Shown piece by piece: positions 49,754 through 57,737 of a stretch of DNA of 64,000 nucleotides. The translations under genes were made by a program, and so were the position numbers. Every line of letters begins with the position of its first letter. Within the stretch, counting starts at the first letter, position 1. This stretch comes from Cupriavidus sp. YR651 (GTDB taxonomy: Bacteria > Pseudomonadota > Gammaproteobacteria > Burkholderiales > Burkholderiaceae). The stretch covers positions 1-64,000 of the forward strand of contig NZ_FMYZ01000021.1 of the NCBI RefSeq assembly GCF_900101625.1. Direction: 5' to 3'. Under the pieces are notes generated by a model. It made no database searches, was not told the origin of the DNA, and saw only the letters and a program-made list of their open reading frames with translations.

Positions 49754-51265
49754 ATGGCAGAAAAGAAGAAGCCGAATTTCCTGATCCTCTGGGGCGACGA
49801 TATCGGTCAGTCCAACCTCAGCATCTTCACCAAGGGCCTGATGGGGTACCGCACTCCCAATATCGACCGTATTGCCGAGGAAGGCGTGCTGTTCACCGAT
49901 TACTACGGGGAGCAGAGTTGCACAGCGGGGCGCGCGTCGTTCATCACCGGACAGTGCGGGCTGCGTACGGGGATGACCAAGGTGGGTCTGCCAGGCGCCG
50001 AACTGGGCATGCGCGCCGAGGACCCGAATATCCCGGAGTTGCTCAAGGACCTGGGATATAGCACGGGCCAGTTCGGCAAGAACCATTTCGGCGACCGCGA
50101 CGAGCATCTGCCGACGATGCACGGCTTCGACGAGTTCTTTGGCAACCTGTATCACCTCAATGCGGAAGAGGAGCCGGAACTGCCCGATTACCCGGATGCC
50201 AAGGAGTTTCCCGACTTCAGGAAGAAGTTCGGCCCGCGCGGTGTGCTGCACTGCTGGTCTGACGGCAAGGGCGGCCAGAAGATCGAGAACACCGGGCCAC
50301 TCACCAAGGAGCGGATGAAGACCCTCGACGGCGAATTCCTCAAGGCGGCCAAGGCGTTCCTCCAGAAGGCTCACAAGGAGGGCAAGCCGTTCTTCCTCTG
50401 GTTCAATACGTCGCACATGCATTTCCGGACGCATATCGAAGACCGCATCCGCGGCCAGGCGGGGCGATGGCAGTCGGAGTACCACGATTGCATGGTCGAG
50501 CACGACAAGCAGATCGGCGAGATGCTGGCGCTGCTCGATGAGCTGGGCATTGCGGACAATACGATGGTCATGTACAGCACCGACAACGGCCCGCACATGA
50601 ACTCCTGGCCGGACGCGGGGATGACGCCGTTCCGCAACGAGAAGAATTCCAATTGGGAGGGCGCATACCGCGTGCCCTGCATGGTGCGCTGGCCGGGTGT
50701 CGTGAAGCCGGGCACGGTGTGCAACGAGATCGTCAGCCACCTCGACTGGCTGCCCACGATTGTCGACGCGGCAGGCGATCCCGAAGTCAAGGAAAAGCTG
50801 AAGAAGGGACACAAGGCCAACGGAAAGACCTTCAAGGTACATCTCGATGGCTTCAGCCTGGTCCCGTACCTGACCGGCAAGGCCGCGAAGCCGGAGCGCA
50901 AGGGCTTCCTCTATTTCACCGACGATGGTGACCTTGCCTGCCTGCGCTATGACAACTGGAAGGTGGTCTTCATGGAACAGCGCACGCCCGGCACCTTGCG
51001 GATCTGGGCCGAACCGCTCGTCACGCTGCGCGTGCCCAAGGTGTTCAACCTGCGCACGGACCCTTACGAGCGGGCGGACATCACGTCCAACACCTACTAC
51101 GACTGGCTGCTCGACCACGTATTCATCCTCGTGCCGGCGCAGGCCGGCGTGGCCGAATTCCTGCAGACGTTCAAGGCATTCCCGCCGAGACAGAAGGCGG
51201 CGAGCTTCGGTGTGGACCAGGTGATCGAGAAGATGATGGACTCAGCCGGCGGCGGGCAGCGTTAG
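49754..51265 (+). CDS. Cys-type arylsulfatase (formylglycine-dependent), cytoplasmic
   Basis: This 503-residue S1-family sulfatase starts at ATG 49754 with AAAGGAG upstream. The first 15 residues lead straight into the metal-binding WGDDIGQ (Asp15, Asp16), with no signal peptide. The modification motif is SCTAGRASF: Cys56-Thr-Ala-Gly-Arg60, i.e. C-x-A-x-R rather than the common C-x-P-S-R. Other metal and substrate residues are in YSTDNGPH and NTSHMHFR. It should hydrolyse a sulfate ester after import. FGE upstream and a BASS carrier downstream make an activation-uptake-hydrolysis set. Substrate unknown; an aryl sulfate is likely. Confidence 0.92.
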   Translation: MAEKKKPNFLILWGDDIGQSNLSIFTKGLMGYRTPNIDRIAEEGVLFTDYYGEQSCTAGRASFITGQCGLRTGMTKVGLPGAELGMRAEDPNIPELLKDLGYSTGQFGKNHFGDRDEHLPTMHGFDEFFGNLYHLNAEEEPELPDYPDAKEFPDFRKKFGPRGVLHCWSDGKGGQKIENTGPLTKERMKTLDGEFLKAAKAFLQKAHKEGKPFFLWFNTSHMHFRTHIEDRIRGQAGRWQSEYHDCMVEHDKQIGEMLALLDELGIADNTMVMYSTDNGPHMNSWPDAGMTPFRNEKNSNWEGAYRVPCMVRWPGVVKPGTVCNEIVSHLDWLPTIVDAAGDPEVKEKLKKGHKANGKTFKVHLDGFSLVPYLTGKAAKPERKGFLYFTDDGDLACLRYDNWKVVFMEQRTPGTLRIWAEPLVTLRVPKVFNLRTDPYERADITSNTYYDWLLDHVFILVPAQAGVAEFLQTFKAFPPRQKAASFGVDQVIEKMMDSAGGGQR

Positions 51266-51384
51266 CCGCGCCTTTCTGGCGCTGATTGGCCGCTATTCGG
51301 GCGCTAATTGGGCGACATGCCGGTGCCGGCCGGGGCGGTGTCCTTCGGGACATCTCCCCGGGCCCGGCATCGCCAGGACACGCC

Positions 51385-52248
51385 ATGGACGTCAAGACCC
51401 TGGTTCTTTTCGCGTTCCACATCGCAATCGCGGGGACGGTATTCAGCTACGGCCTCCAGGCAACGCGCGATGACGTGCTGTACCTCGCCATTCGTCCCGG
51501 ATTGCTCTTGCGCTCGCTCCTGGCCGTGCTGGTGATCGTGCCAGTGGTGGTGATCGTCTGCGTCAAGCTGCTGGACCTGCCGCAGCCCACTGGCGTAGTG
51601 CTGGTCGCGCTGGCCATTTCGCCGGTGCCACCGCTGCTGCCGGCGAGGGAGAAGAAGGCCGGCGGCGCGACATCGTACGGGCTGGCGTTGCTCTTGCTGC
51701 TCGGGCTCGGTGCGATCGTCACGGTGCCGCTCTGGGTCGCGCTTCTCGACCTGGTGTTCGCACAGCCGCTGGCCATGCGGCCGGACGCCATCGTAAAAAT
51801 CGTGCTCACCATGGTGGTGGCGCCGCTGGTGGCCGGATTGCTGTTCTCGAAGCTGGCGCCTCGTGGTGCGCGAGCACTGCTCGTGCCCGTGCGCCGCGTG
51901 GCCAACGGGCTGCTGGCTGCGGGGGTGCTGGCCCTGCTGGCGGGCACATGGCGCGCGATCTGGTCGGTCACCGGGCATGGGACGGTGCTTGCGATCATCG
52001 CGTTCGTGCTCTTGGGCCTGCTCGTCGGCCACATGCTGGGCGGGCCGGCGCGGGAGCACGCCTCGGTGCTGGCGCTGTCGACGGCCTCGCGGCATCCGGC
52101 GATCGCCATGGCTGTCGCGTCGGCCAACTATCCCGGGGAACAGTTTGCCCCGACCCTGATCCTCTACCTGATTCTGTGCGCGGGCGTGGCGCTTCCCTAC
52201 GTGAAATGGCAGCGCCGCCGTGCGCGATCCATCCCTGACTTTCCTTGA
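51385..52248 (+). CDS. BASS family (bile acid:sodium symporter-like) transporter
   Basis: This 287-residue protein has nine or ten predicted helices. Signature segments are FAFHIAIAGTVFSYGLQATRDD, VLVALAISPVPPLLP and the crossover-region ASRHPAIAMAVASANYPGE. BASS proteins usually take up organic anions, often sulfated or carboxylated, with sodium. Position 119 bp after the arylsulfatase gene on the same strand makes uptake of the sulfate ester its likely job. ATG 51385 is preferred over an upstream start because residues before it are low-complexity. Confidence 0.85.
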   Translation: MDVKTLVLFAFHIAIAGTVFSYGLQATRDDVLYLAIRPGLLLRSLLAVLVIVPVVVIVCVKLLDLPQPTGVVLVALAISPVPPLLPAREKKAGGATSYGLALLLLLGLGAIVTVPLWVALLDLVFAQPLAMRPDAIVKIVLTMVVAPLVAGLLFSKLAPRGARALLVPVRRVANGLLAAGVLALLAGTWRAIWSVTGHGTVLAIIAFVLLGLLVGHMLGGPAREHASVLALSTASRHPAIAMAVASANYPGEQFAPTLILYLILCAGVALPYVKWQRRRARSIPDFP

Positions 52249-52293
52249 CGAGCCGCGCGCAAGGCGACTCGGAACGAGCCTGAGGTCCCCACC

Positions 52294-52758
52294 ATGACCC
52301 TCCCTGCCGACCGCGAACCCGCAGTCGCGCCGACGTCGGACGCCAAGCGCGATTCAAGGGCTGACGAAAACAAGCAATCGCCGGCGACGGCGACTTCGCT
52401 TGCCATCGAACGTACTTTCCTGGCCTTCGAGCGAACGCTGATGGCCTGGCTGCGCACCTCCCTGTCGATGATCAGCTTTGGCTTCACGCTGGCGAAGTTC
52501 TTCCAGTATCTGGAAAGCCAGCGGGGCGCGCCGCTGGTTGGTCGGTTTGGCAACACCTGGTCGCCGACGGTGGTGGGGATCGCCATGGTGCTGGTTGGCA
52601 CCGGGTCCCTGATCGCGGCGGTGATCCAGCACAGGCGTCGCGTGCGTGCGCTGCACCGCGAGGGCATGCTGCCACAGTGGAATCTGGCGTACTGGGTTGC
52701 CGTCATCGTGGCCGTGCTCGGCGCGTTTGCGCTGGCTTCCCTGATGGTGGACGCATGA
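52294..52758 (+). CDS. DUF202 family membrane protein (YidH-like)
   Basis: This 154-residue protein has a hydrophilic N-terminus of about 35 residues and three predicted helices. The conserved DUF202 segment is FLAFERTLMAWLRTSLSMISFGFTLAKFF. It follows the BASS gene by 45 bp and ends the rightward group, facing the leftward dehalogenase-like operon. Function unknown. Confidence 0.85.
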   Translation: MTLPADREPAVAPTSDAKRDSRADENKQSPATATSLAIERTFLAFERTLMAWLRTSLSMISFGFTLAKFFQYLESQRGAPLVGRFGNTWSPTVVGIAMVLVGTGSLIAAVIQHRRRVRALHREGMLPQWNLAYWVAVIVAVLGAFALASLMVDA

Positions 52759-52825
52759 TCGCCCCTGCGTCAACACAGTACCTGCAGCGCAGGTGCCGTC
52801 ATCAGGCAGGGGCTCACTCGGAAGA

Positions 52826-53899
52826 CTACGCCGATACCGTCCCCCCGCAGCCTGCCAGGGCATCCATATACCGCGATGGCGGCATGGCGTCGATGGTGGC
52901 CTGGAGCGCTTCCTTGCGCAGCGATGGCCGCCTGACCAGCGCATCGACATAGCGTGCGACATCGGGCAGGTCGTCCCACATCGACGCCAGCCCCAGATAC
53001 GCCAGCCGCACCAGATTGACGCCCCACAGCACATCGCCAAGCGAGAACGATGCGCCCGCGAGATAGGGCCCTGAATCGAGACCCGATTTGGGCCCCGCTG
53101 CCGAACCCAGCGTACCGTCCAGCTCTTTCAGCAGATTCGCGACGTGCTGACGAGTGACGCGCTGAAAGGTCGCATCGTGGCAGACCGACTTGCCGCCGCG
53201 TTCCTTCGCGATCTTCGCGCGATAGGCGGCAACCAGTTTCGCATCCCCGGCATTGGCGGCGATCATGGTTTCGAGCGCCATGATCTTGTAGTCGTAGACC
53301 GTTTCCATGACCGTCTTGAGCGCATCGGGGCGCAGGTCGGCGTCGGGATGAAAGCCGTAGAGCAGCGTGCCGTTCGGAATCCGGTCGACGATGCTCACCT
53401 GACGCATCACCGCGGTACGCGCCTCGGCGTCGTCCGGCAGTAGCTGAACCGGATCGCGCGATACCGCGTCCAGATAGCAGCAGATCCGCTGCGAGTCCGC
53501 GATCACGCGGCCGGCTTCGTAATCCACCAGCAACGGCACCGTGCAGGGATCGAAGCCCTCGGTCTCCACCGACGTGCGCCCGCTATAGCCGCTGACAAAC
53601 GCCCGCCCGACTTCCCGGCCGGCGATCAGCCGCAGACGGACGTAGGGCGGGTGGTAGTGCTCGGCGGGAACGACGCCGTCCGGACCCATCGAACTCAGGA
53701 TCTTCATATCGTTCGACCGATACGGCAGCTGCTTTTCGAACAGCACCGTGCGGACCTTTTGCGAGCACAGCGAACTGGCCGCGTGGAACAGTTCAAAACG
53801 CGGGTTCGCGTCATGGCCCACGATGGTGATCCGCGCGGGATCGGCCATGGCGGCGCGGGCACCCGCCGCGAGTTCTTTTATCCCCTGATCATTGCTCAT
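52826..53899 (-). CDS. LinD-like glutathione-dependent reductive dehalogenase homologue (GST superfamily)
   Basis: This 357-residue protein, longer than ordinary GSTs (about 200-250), has a thioredoxin-like N-terminal domain opening FELFHAASSLCSQKVRTVLFEK. The S-x-C-S-x-K-x-R motif places Cys45 where the catalytic Cys of PcpC/LinD dehalogenases sits. PPYVRLRL, SVETEGFDPCTVPLLVDYE and GRVIADSQRICCYLD match 2,5-dichlorohydroquinone dechlorinase LinD as I remember it, and the length fits LinD. The C-terminal helical domain includes ASFSLGDVLWGVNL. It is the last gene of a four-gene operon. A non-dehalogenating reductive or isomerase role is possible. Confidence 0.82.
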   Translation of the reverse strand: MSNDQGIKELAAGARAAMADPARITIVGHDANPRFELFHAASSLCSQKVRTVLFEKQLPYRSNDMKILSSMGPDGVVPAEHYHPPYVRLRLIAGREVGRAFVSGYSGRTSVETEGFDPCTVPLLVDYEAGRVIADSQRICCYLDAVSRDPVQLLPDDAEARTAVMRQVSIVDRIPNGTLLYGFHPDADLRPDALKTVMETVYDYKIMALETMIAANAGDAKLVAAYRAKIAKERGGKSVCHDATFQRVTRQHVANLLKELDGTLGSAAGPKSGLDSGPYLAGASFSLGDVLWGVNLVRLAYLGLASMWDDLPDVARYVDALVRRPSLRKEALQATIDAMPPSRYMDALAGCGGTVSA

Positions 53900-53964
53900 T
53901 GCTGGCTTCCCCTGGCTAAATGGTTGGCGGTTGGCTTACAGGATTCCGCGAATCGCGCGTCCCA

Positions 53965-54849
53965 TTACTTGTGCATGTGCGGACACACCGCAGGCGGGTC
54001 GCCGATGAAGCCGCGCGCCGACCAGAGTTCCGGAAACGGAATCTCGTCCATGGTCGGCACCAGCCACGCAACGCCCTCGGTGCCGAAGTAGGCCGGCCGG
54101 CCGCCAAACGTGCGGCGTGTGGCCATCAGGTGCAGATACTTCCAGGTGGAGAATCCCTCGGCGATATCGGCCAGCGTCTCGCCGAGCTGCTGAAGCTCCC
54201 GGTTTTCGTTCGGGTCGGCGTAGACATCGCGCCAGACCTTCTCGATGGCCTTGCTCGGCGCGTAAGGCACGCCGAAATCGCGATCCAGCATCGCCGCCGG
54301 CACCGCAAAGCCGTTGCGGTCCAGATAGGCGAGCACGTCGTCATAGAGGCTCGGTTCGGCCAGCGCCTGGTTGAGCTGCTTCCAGCGCTCGGGCTGCGGC
54401 GTGAAGTGCTGCAGATGCTCCGCTTGCTTGATGCCGAGCAGGTAGACCATCTGCCGATACGTCCAACCCTGCAGCGCGGTGTCCTTGCCATACGTCGCCA
54501 CCGCGCGCGACAGGATGGACAGCAGATCGGTCGGCGTCATCCACGCGATCGAGCGCCACGTGGCATTGAGCGGCTCATGATGGGCGACGACACGCCGCAG
54601 CGTCCGGCAGGCCTGCGTGAGGTCATCGGCGCGCAATTGCGCCTGGGCGATCTGCAGTTCCTTGATGATCAGCATCCAGTAGAGCTCGGACACCTGCACC
54701 GAGACGATCCACGCATGCTCTCCGGGGTGATCGCTGACCGGATGTTGCAGCGAGTGGAGCACGTCGGTGTGCATCCACGCACTGTAGGGCGTCTGCCCGG
54801 TCGACGCGCCGGCCGGTGCCGGGCACGCATTCTTGACGGGTTCGTTCAT
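53965..54849 (-). CDS. Divergent tryptophan 2,3-dioxygenase superfamily heme protein
   Basis: This 294-residue protein has a GAGGAG ribosome binding site and no signal. Helices align with TDO: EHAWIVSVQVSELYWMLIIKEL corresponds to the FIVQHQTSELW region, TYRQMVYLLGIK to the QYRYIEFLLG region, and STWKYLHLMATRRTFGG to the heme-binding helix. His240 is the predicted proximal heme ligand. The distal-pocket His of TDO is Val51 here, and GTGGSSG is replaced by a YFGTEG loop. It is therefore unlikely to be the tryptophan enzyme; related proteins such as PrnB and MarE oxidise other indoles. An amidase gene lies 30 bp upstream in the same operon. Confidence 0.8.
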   Translation of the reverse strand: MNEPVKNACPAPAGASTGQTPYSAWMHTDVLHSLQHPVSDHPGEHAWIVSVQVSELYWMLIIKELQIAQAQLRADDLTQACRTLRRVVAHHEPLNATWRSIAWMTPTDLLSILSRAVATYGKDTALQGWTYRQMVYLLGIKQAEHLQHFTPQPERWKQLNQALAEPSLYDDVLAYLDRNGFAVPAAMLDRDFGVPYAPSKAIEKVWRDVYADPNENRELQQLGETLADIAEGFSTWKYLHLMATRRTFGGRPAYFGTEGVAWLVPTMDEIPFPELWSARGFIGDPPAVCPHMHK

Positions 54850-54879
54850 CGTTGTCTCCTCGTTGTGGGGGTACGTCTG

Positions 54880-56268
54880 TCAGGGCTCGCAGGTGGCGAC
54901 CGTTTGCAGCATCTGCTCCATCTGTTGCGCGATCTGCAGCAGCGCGCCGTCGTCGCCGGGCCTCGCGACGATCTGCAATGCCGCGGGAAGGCTGTGGTCG
55001 CCGGTCGGCAAGGGAATCGAGATGGCCGGAAATCCCGCGATGTTGAACGGCGCGGTATAGGTCATCAGCGCCTCGCGGACCGTGCCGGTCCAAGCGCCGA
55101 TGCTGACGTTGCTGGCATCGAGATGCGGTGCGATGCATGGGCATGTGGGCAGCACGAGGTAGTCGACCGTCGACATCACCTCATGCAGCCTCGCCGTGAA
55201 TTGCCGCCGTGTCTGCTGGGCCGCCGCATAGGCGCGCAGATCCATGGTTTCCGCGCGCTTCAGCCGGTCGACGGTCTCCGGGTTGTAGTGCGTGGCGATG
55301 CGGTCCCAGTCGTTGCGACGGAAGTGCTCGATGCCGCCTTCGATCAGCACGATGCTCGCAAAGGCATCGAACACGGCATCGAACAGGCCAGAGGTGCCGA
55401 TGTTCACGCACGCAAATATCTGCGCCAGGCGCTGCATGGCGCCATCGAAGGCGGCCGCGATATCCGGGCTCAGCGGCACCGGTGCGATCTCGCGGATCAC
55501 GCCGAGGCGAGCGGAAAGCCACGCGTCGCTCTCGGGAACCTCGATGTGAAGGGCTTCCGCGAGCATCACCACGTCGTCGACCTGTTCGCCGAGCAGGCCA
55601 ACGTGGTCGCAAGACGGCGCCAGCGGAAACACGCCACGTGTGGAGAGCGTGCCGAGCGTCGGCTTGAAGCCGACGACGCCGCAGAGTGCAGCGGGAATCC
55701 GGACCGAACCGCCGGTATCGGTCCCCACGCCCGCCATCACGGCACCGTGCGCGATTGCCGCCGCGGCACCGCCGCTGGAGCCACCGGGGATGCGCGAGCG
55801 GTCGAGCGGATTCAGGGTGTCGCCGAATCTGGCGCTGGCAGTCGTCACGCCCCACGCGAACTCGTGGGTCGTGGTCTTGCCGATGATGATGGCGCCGCGC
55901 TCCACCAGCGCTCTCACGATATCGGCGTCGGCAGCGGGCAGATTGCCGAGATAGGCAGCCGACCCGTACCGGGTTTCCATGCCCTTCGTGTCGATCAGGT
56001 CCTTGATGGCGATAGGCAGCCCTTCGAGCGGGCGCTGCCGGTTTTCGCCATAGCGGCGGTCGCTTTCCGCAGCTGCCTTCAGCGCACGATCCCAGTCGAT
56101 GGCGGAAAACGCGTTGAGGGAGCGCTTGCTGGCCTCCGCCGCTTCGAGGGCCTGCTCCGTCAGCGCGGTGGCGGTGATCCGCCGTGCGGCAAGGGCACGG
56201 AGCGTCTTGCGCAGGCCCGTCGCCTGCGTGGCAGTACGGGCTGGCTGCTGTAGATCGATCGTTACCAC
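54880..56268 (-). CDS. Amidase signature family enzyme
   Basis: This 462-residue Ser-cisSer-Lys hydrolase starts at GTG 56268. The triad is Lys89 in PIAIKDLIDTKG, Ser164 in IPGGSSGGAAAA and nucleophile Ser188 in GTDTGGSVRIPA. FKPTLGTLSTRGVFPL follows as usual. Its start overlaps the stop of the Fe-alcohol dehydrogenase gene by seven bases, and the TDO-like gene begins 30 bp after its stop. A likely role is hydrolysis of an amide or formamide in the same pathway, for example one produced by the heme oxygenase; that is inference. Confidence 0.9.
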   Translation of the reverse strand: MVTIDLQQPARTATQATGLRKTLRALAARRITATALTEQALEAAEASKRSLNAFSAIDWDRALKAAAESDRRYGENRQRPLEGLPIAIKDLIDTKGMETRYGSAAYLGNLPAADADIVRALVERGAIIIGKTTTHEFAWGVTTASARFGDTLNPLDRSRIPGGSSGGAAAAIAHGAVMAGVGTDTGGSVRIPAALCGVVGFKPTLGTLSTRGVFPLAPSCDHVGLLGEQVDDVVMLAEALHIEVPESDAWLSARLGVIREIAPVPLSPDIAAAFDGAMQRLAQIFACVNIGTSGLFDAVFDAFASIVLIEGGIEHFRRNDWDRIATHYNPETVDRLKRAETMDLRAYAAAQQTRRQFTARLHEVMSTVDYLVLPTCPCIAPHLDASNVSIGAWTGTVREALMTYTAPFNIAGFPAISIPLPTGDHSLPAALQIVARPGDDGALLQIAQQMEQMLQTVATCEP

Positions 56269-57380
56269 AGGCGCTCCAGCAGGGCTTCCAGCTTCCGGCC
56301 GGCGTCGTCGCCGAGGTCGCCGACCTCGGAGGGGTAGTTCTGCATCAGCAACGCGGCCACCTCGGGCAGCTTCGCCCGGTCGAAATCGAGCGTGCTGAGC
56401 CGGCTGGGCAAATTCAGCGCTTCCACCACGGTCGCGATCCGGTTCGCGAGGGATATGGCCGCTGTCTGGCCGTCATGGTCCGGCGAGAAGATCTTGAACT
56501 TCTGGCCATAGGCGCCGGCACAGGCGCGAATGACGGGCGCCAGCGTCACGCACGATGTCACGCTATGCGGCAGCCCAAACGTGCCGCCGAGGATGTGCCC
56601 GATGCGATGGCTCAGGCCATAGATCACCGAGGCGGGATAGAAGTAGCACTGCCACGCGGCGAGCTGAAGCTGCAGCAGATCGTCTGCCGAGACCAGACCG
56701 CGCTCGATGGCCTCGCGAGTCTCGAGGTTGCGCGGCCACTTCTCCAGCACGGCGAGGAAGCGCTCCACGCCCCTGGCCGCCAGGATCGCATGGGGATGAT
56801 CCACGTCGACCCTGCGCATGCCTTCCACTGCGTGATCGATTCCCTTGATGGCCGAACTCAGCAGCAACGCGCGCGGCGTGTCGACGATCAGCCGTGGGTC
56901 GATGGCCACCAGCGTGGGCGTCGTTTCGCGCACGGCGTAGCTGCGCTTGAACTTCTGCGGGCCATCTGTCTCCGTCACGCCGAAGTAGTGCGAGAACTCC
57001 GATCCGGACAAGGTTGTCGGGAACGCGGCGATGGGGAGATAGCGTCCGGTTTGTTTGAAATGCTCGTAGGAAACCGCCTTCGCGGCGTCGAGCACGGAGC
57101 CGCCGCCCAGCGCGACAATCGATCCCGCATTGCTTTCGATGCAGGCACGAAGGCCGTCACGCACCGCGAAGTCGGGCACATGCGGCGGCAGGTTGGTAAA
57201 GGTGCCCACCCCATCGCGAATGCCCGGCTGCAAATACTCGCGATTCAATCCCTCTAGAAACTCCACCGTGAACGTCATCGGACGGCTGATGCCGTGGTCG
57301 CCCATGGATGCGGCGACGGTCTTCAGGATGTCGTGCCCCCAGACAATCTCTTCCTGCGGCAAGCATTTCAACTGGTTCAT
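56262..57380 (-). CDS. Iron-containing alcohol dehydrogenase, maleylacetate reductase-like
   Basis: This 372-residue group III dehydrogenase has nucleotide site ALGGGSVLDAAKAV (GGGS 92-95), AAFPTTLSGSEFSHYFGVTETDG, and metal ligands in GIDHAVEG (His183), GLSHRIGHILGG (His258, His262) and GLPHSV (His272). PTT-x-SGSE and the short TPTLVAIDPRLI segment favour maleylacetate reductase, which reduces maleylacetate or its chloro form to 3-oxoadipate, over butanol-type enzymes. A GGAGTG precedes ATG 57380. It is the first gene of the leftward operon, facing a nitroreductase gene. Confidence 0.85.
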   Translation of the reverse strand: MNQLKCLPQEEIVWGHDILKTVAASMGDHGISRPMTFTVEFLEGLNREYLQPGIRDGVGTFTNLPPHVPDFAVRDGLRACIESNAGSIVALGGGSVLDAAKAVSYEHFKQTGRYLPIAAFPTTLSGSEFSHYFGVTETDGPQKFKRSYAVRETTPTLVAIDPRLIVDTPRALLLSSAIKGIDHAVEGMRRVDVDHPHAILAARGVERFLAVLEKWPRNLETREAIERGLVSADDLLQLQLAAWQCYFYPASVIYGLSHRIGHILGGTFGLPHSVTSCVTLAPVIRACAGAYGQKFKIFSPDHDGQTAAISLANRIATVVEALNLPSRLSTLDFDRAKLPEVAALLMQNYPSEVGDLGDDAGRKLEALLERLW

Positions 57381-57737
57381 CCACTCACTCCATTGTCTCG
57401 TGTGCCATCGATGCTTCGATCTCGAGTGAGAAGATAGGCGATCTGGATTCGGCCGTGCGCGCGGCATTCGGGAACGTACCGTTCATGAAATTGGACGCCC
57501 GCAATGCGTGGAGTGACGCGGGTTTGCAGCCGACATGCCAGGCATGCGAGGTCACTCAGGTAAACCCTCGGCGCGTGTTCGCGCCTCGCGCACGGCACCT
57601 CGCAAGGAGCCTTGTCACGCTGGATCGTTCATCGTTCTCGGACGAAGCTTGCAAGCTTTTCCCGCTTCGCAAGGCAGGGGATGTGTCTATGATCTTTTCC
57701 ACCATAACGACCCCCACCACGAGAACGGAGACAGAAA
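57381..57737. promoter_or_regulatory. Divergent promoter region with palindromes (357 bp)
   Basis: No gene is seen. Two perfect palindromes stand out: CATGCC-A-GGCATG at 57534-57546 and AAGCTTGCAAGCTT at 57645-57658. A TATGAT at 57688-57693 is a possible -10 for the nitroreductase. The LysR protein encoded after the nitroreductase is a candidate binder. Confidence 0.55.

Noticed and set aside
49472..51118. 548-codon minus-strand frame opposite the sulfatase
   Set aside because: The plus strand has the sulfatase signature and a strong ribosome binding site; the other frame has none.
53965..54849. Assignment as ordinary tryptophan 2,3-dioxygenase (kynA)
   Set aside because: The distal His position is Val, the substrate loop differs, and no kynurenine pathway genes (kynB, kynU) are adjacent.
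53920..56253. 777-codon open frame on the plus strand opposite the TDO-like and amidase genes
   Set aside because: It spans two genes with intact catalytic motifs on the other strand and shows no domain itself.
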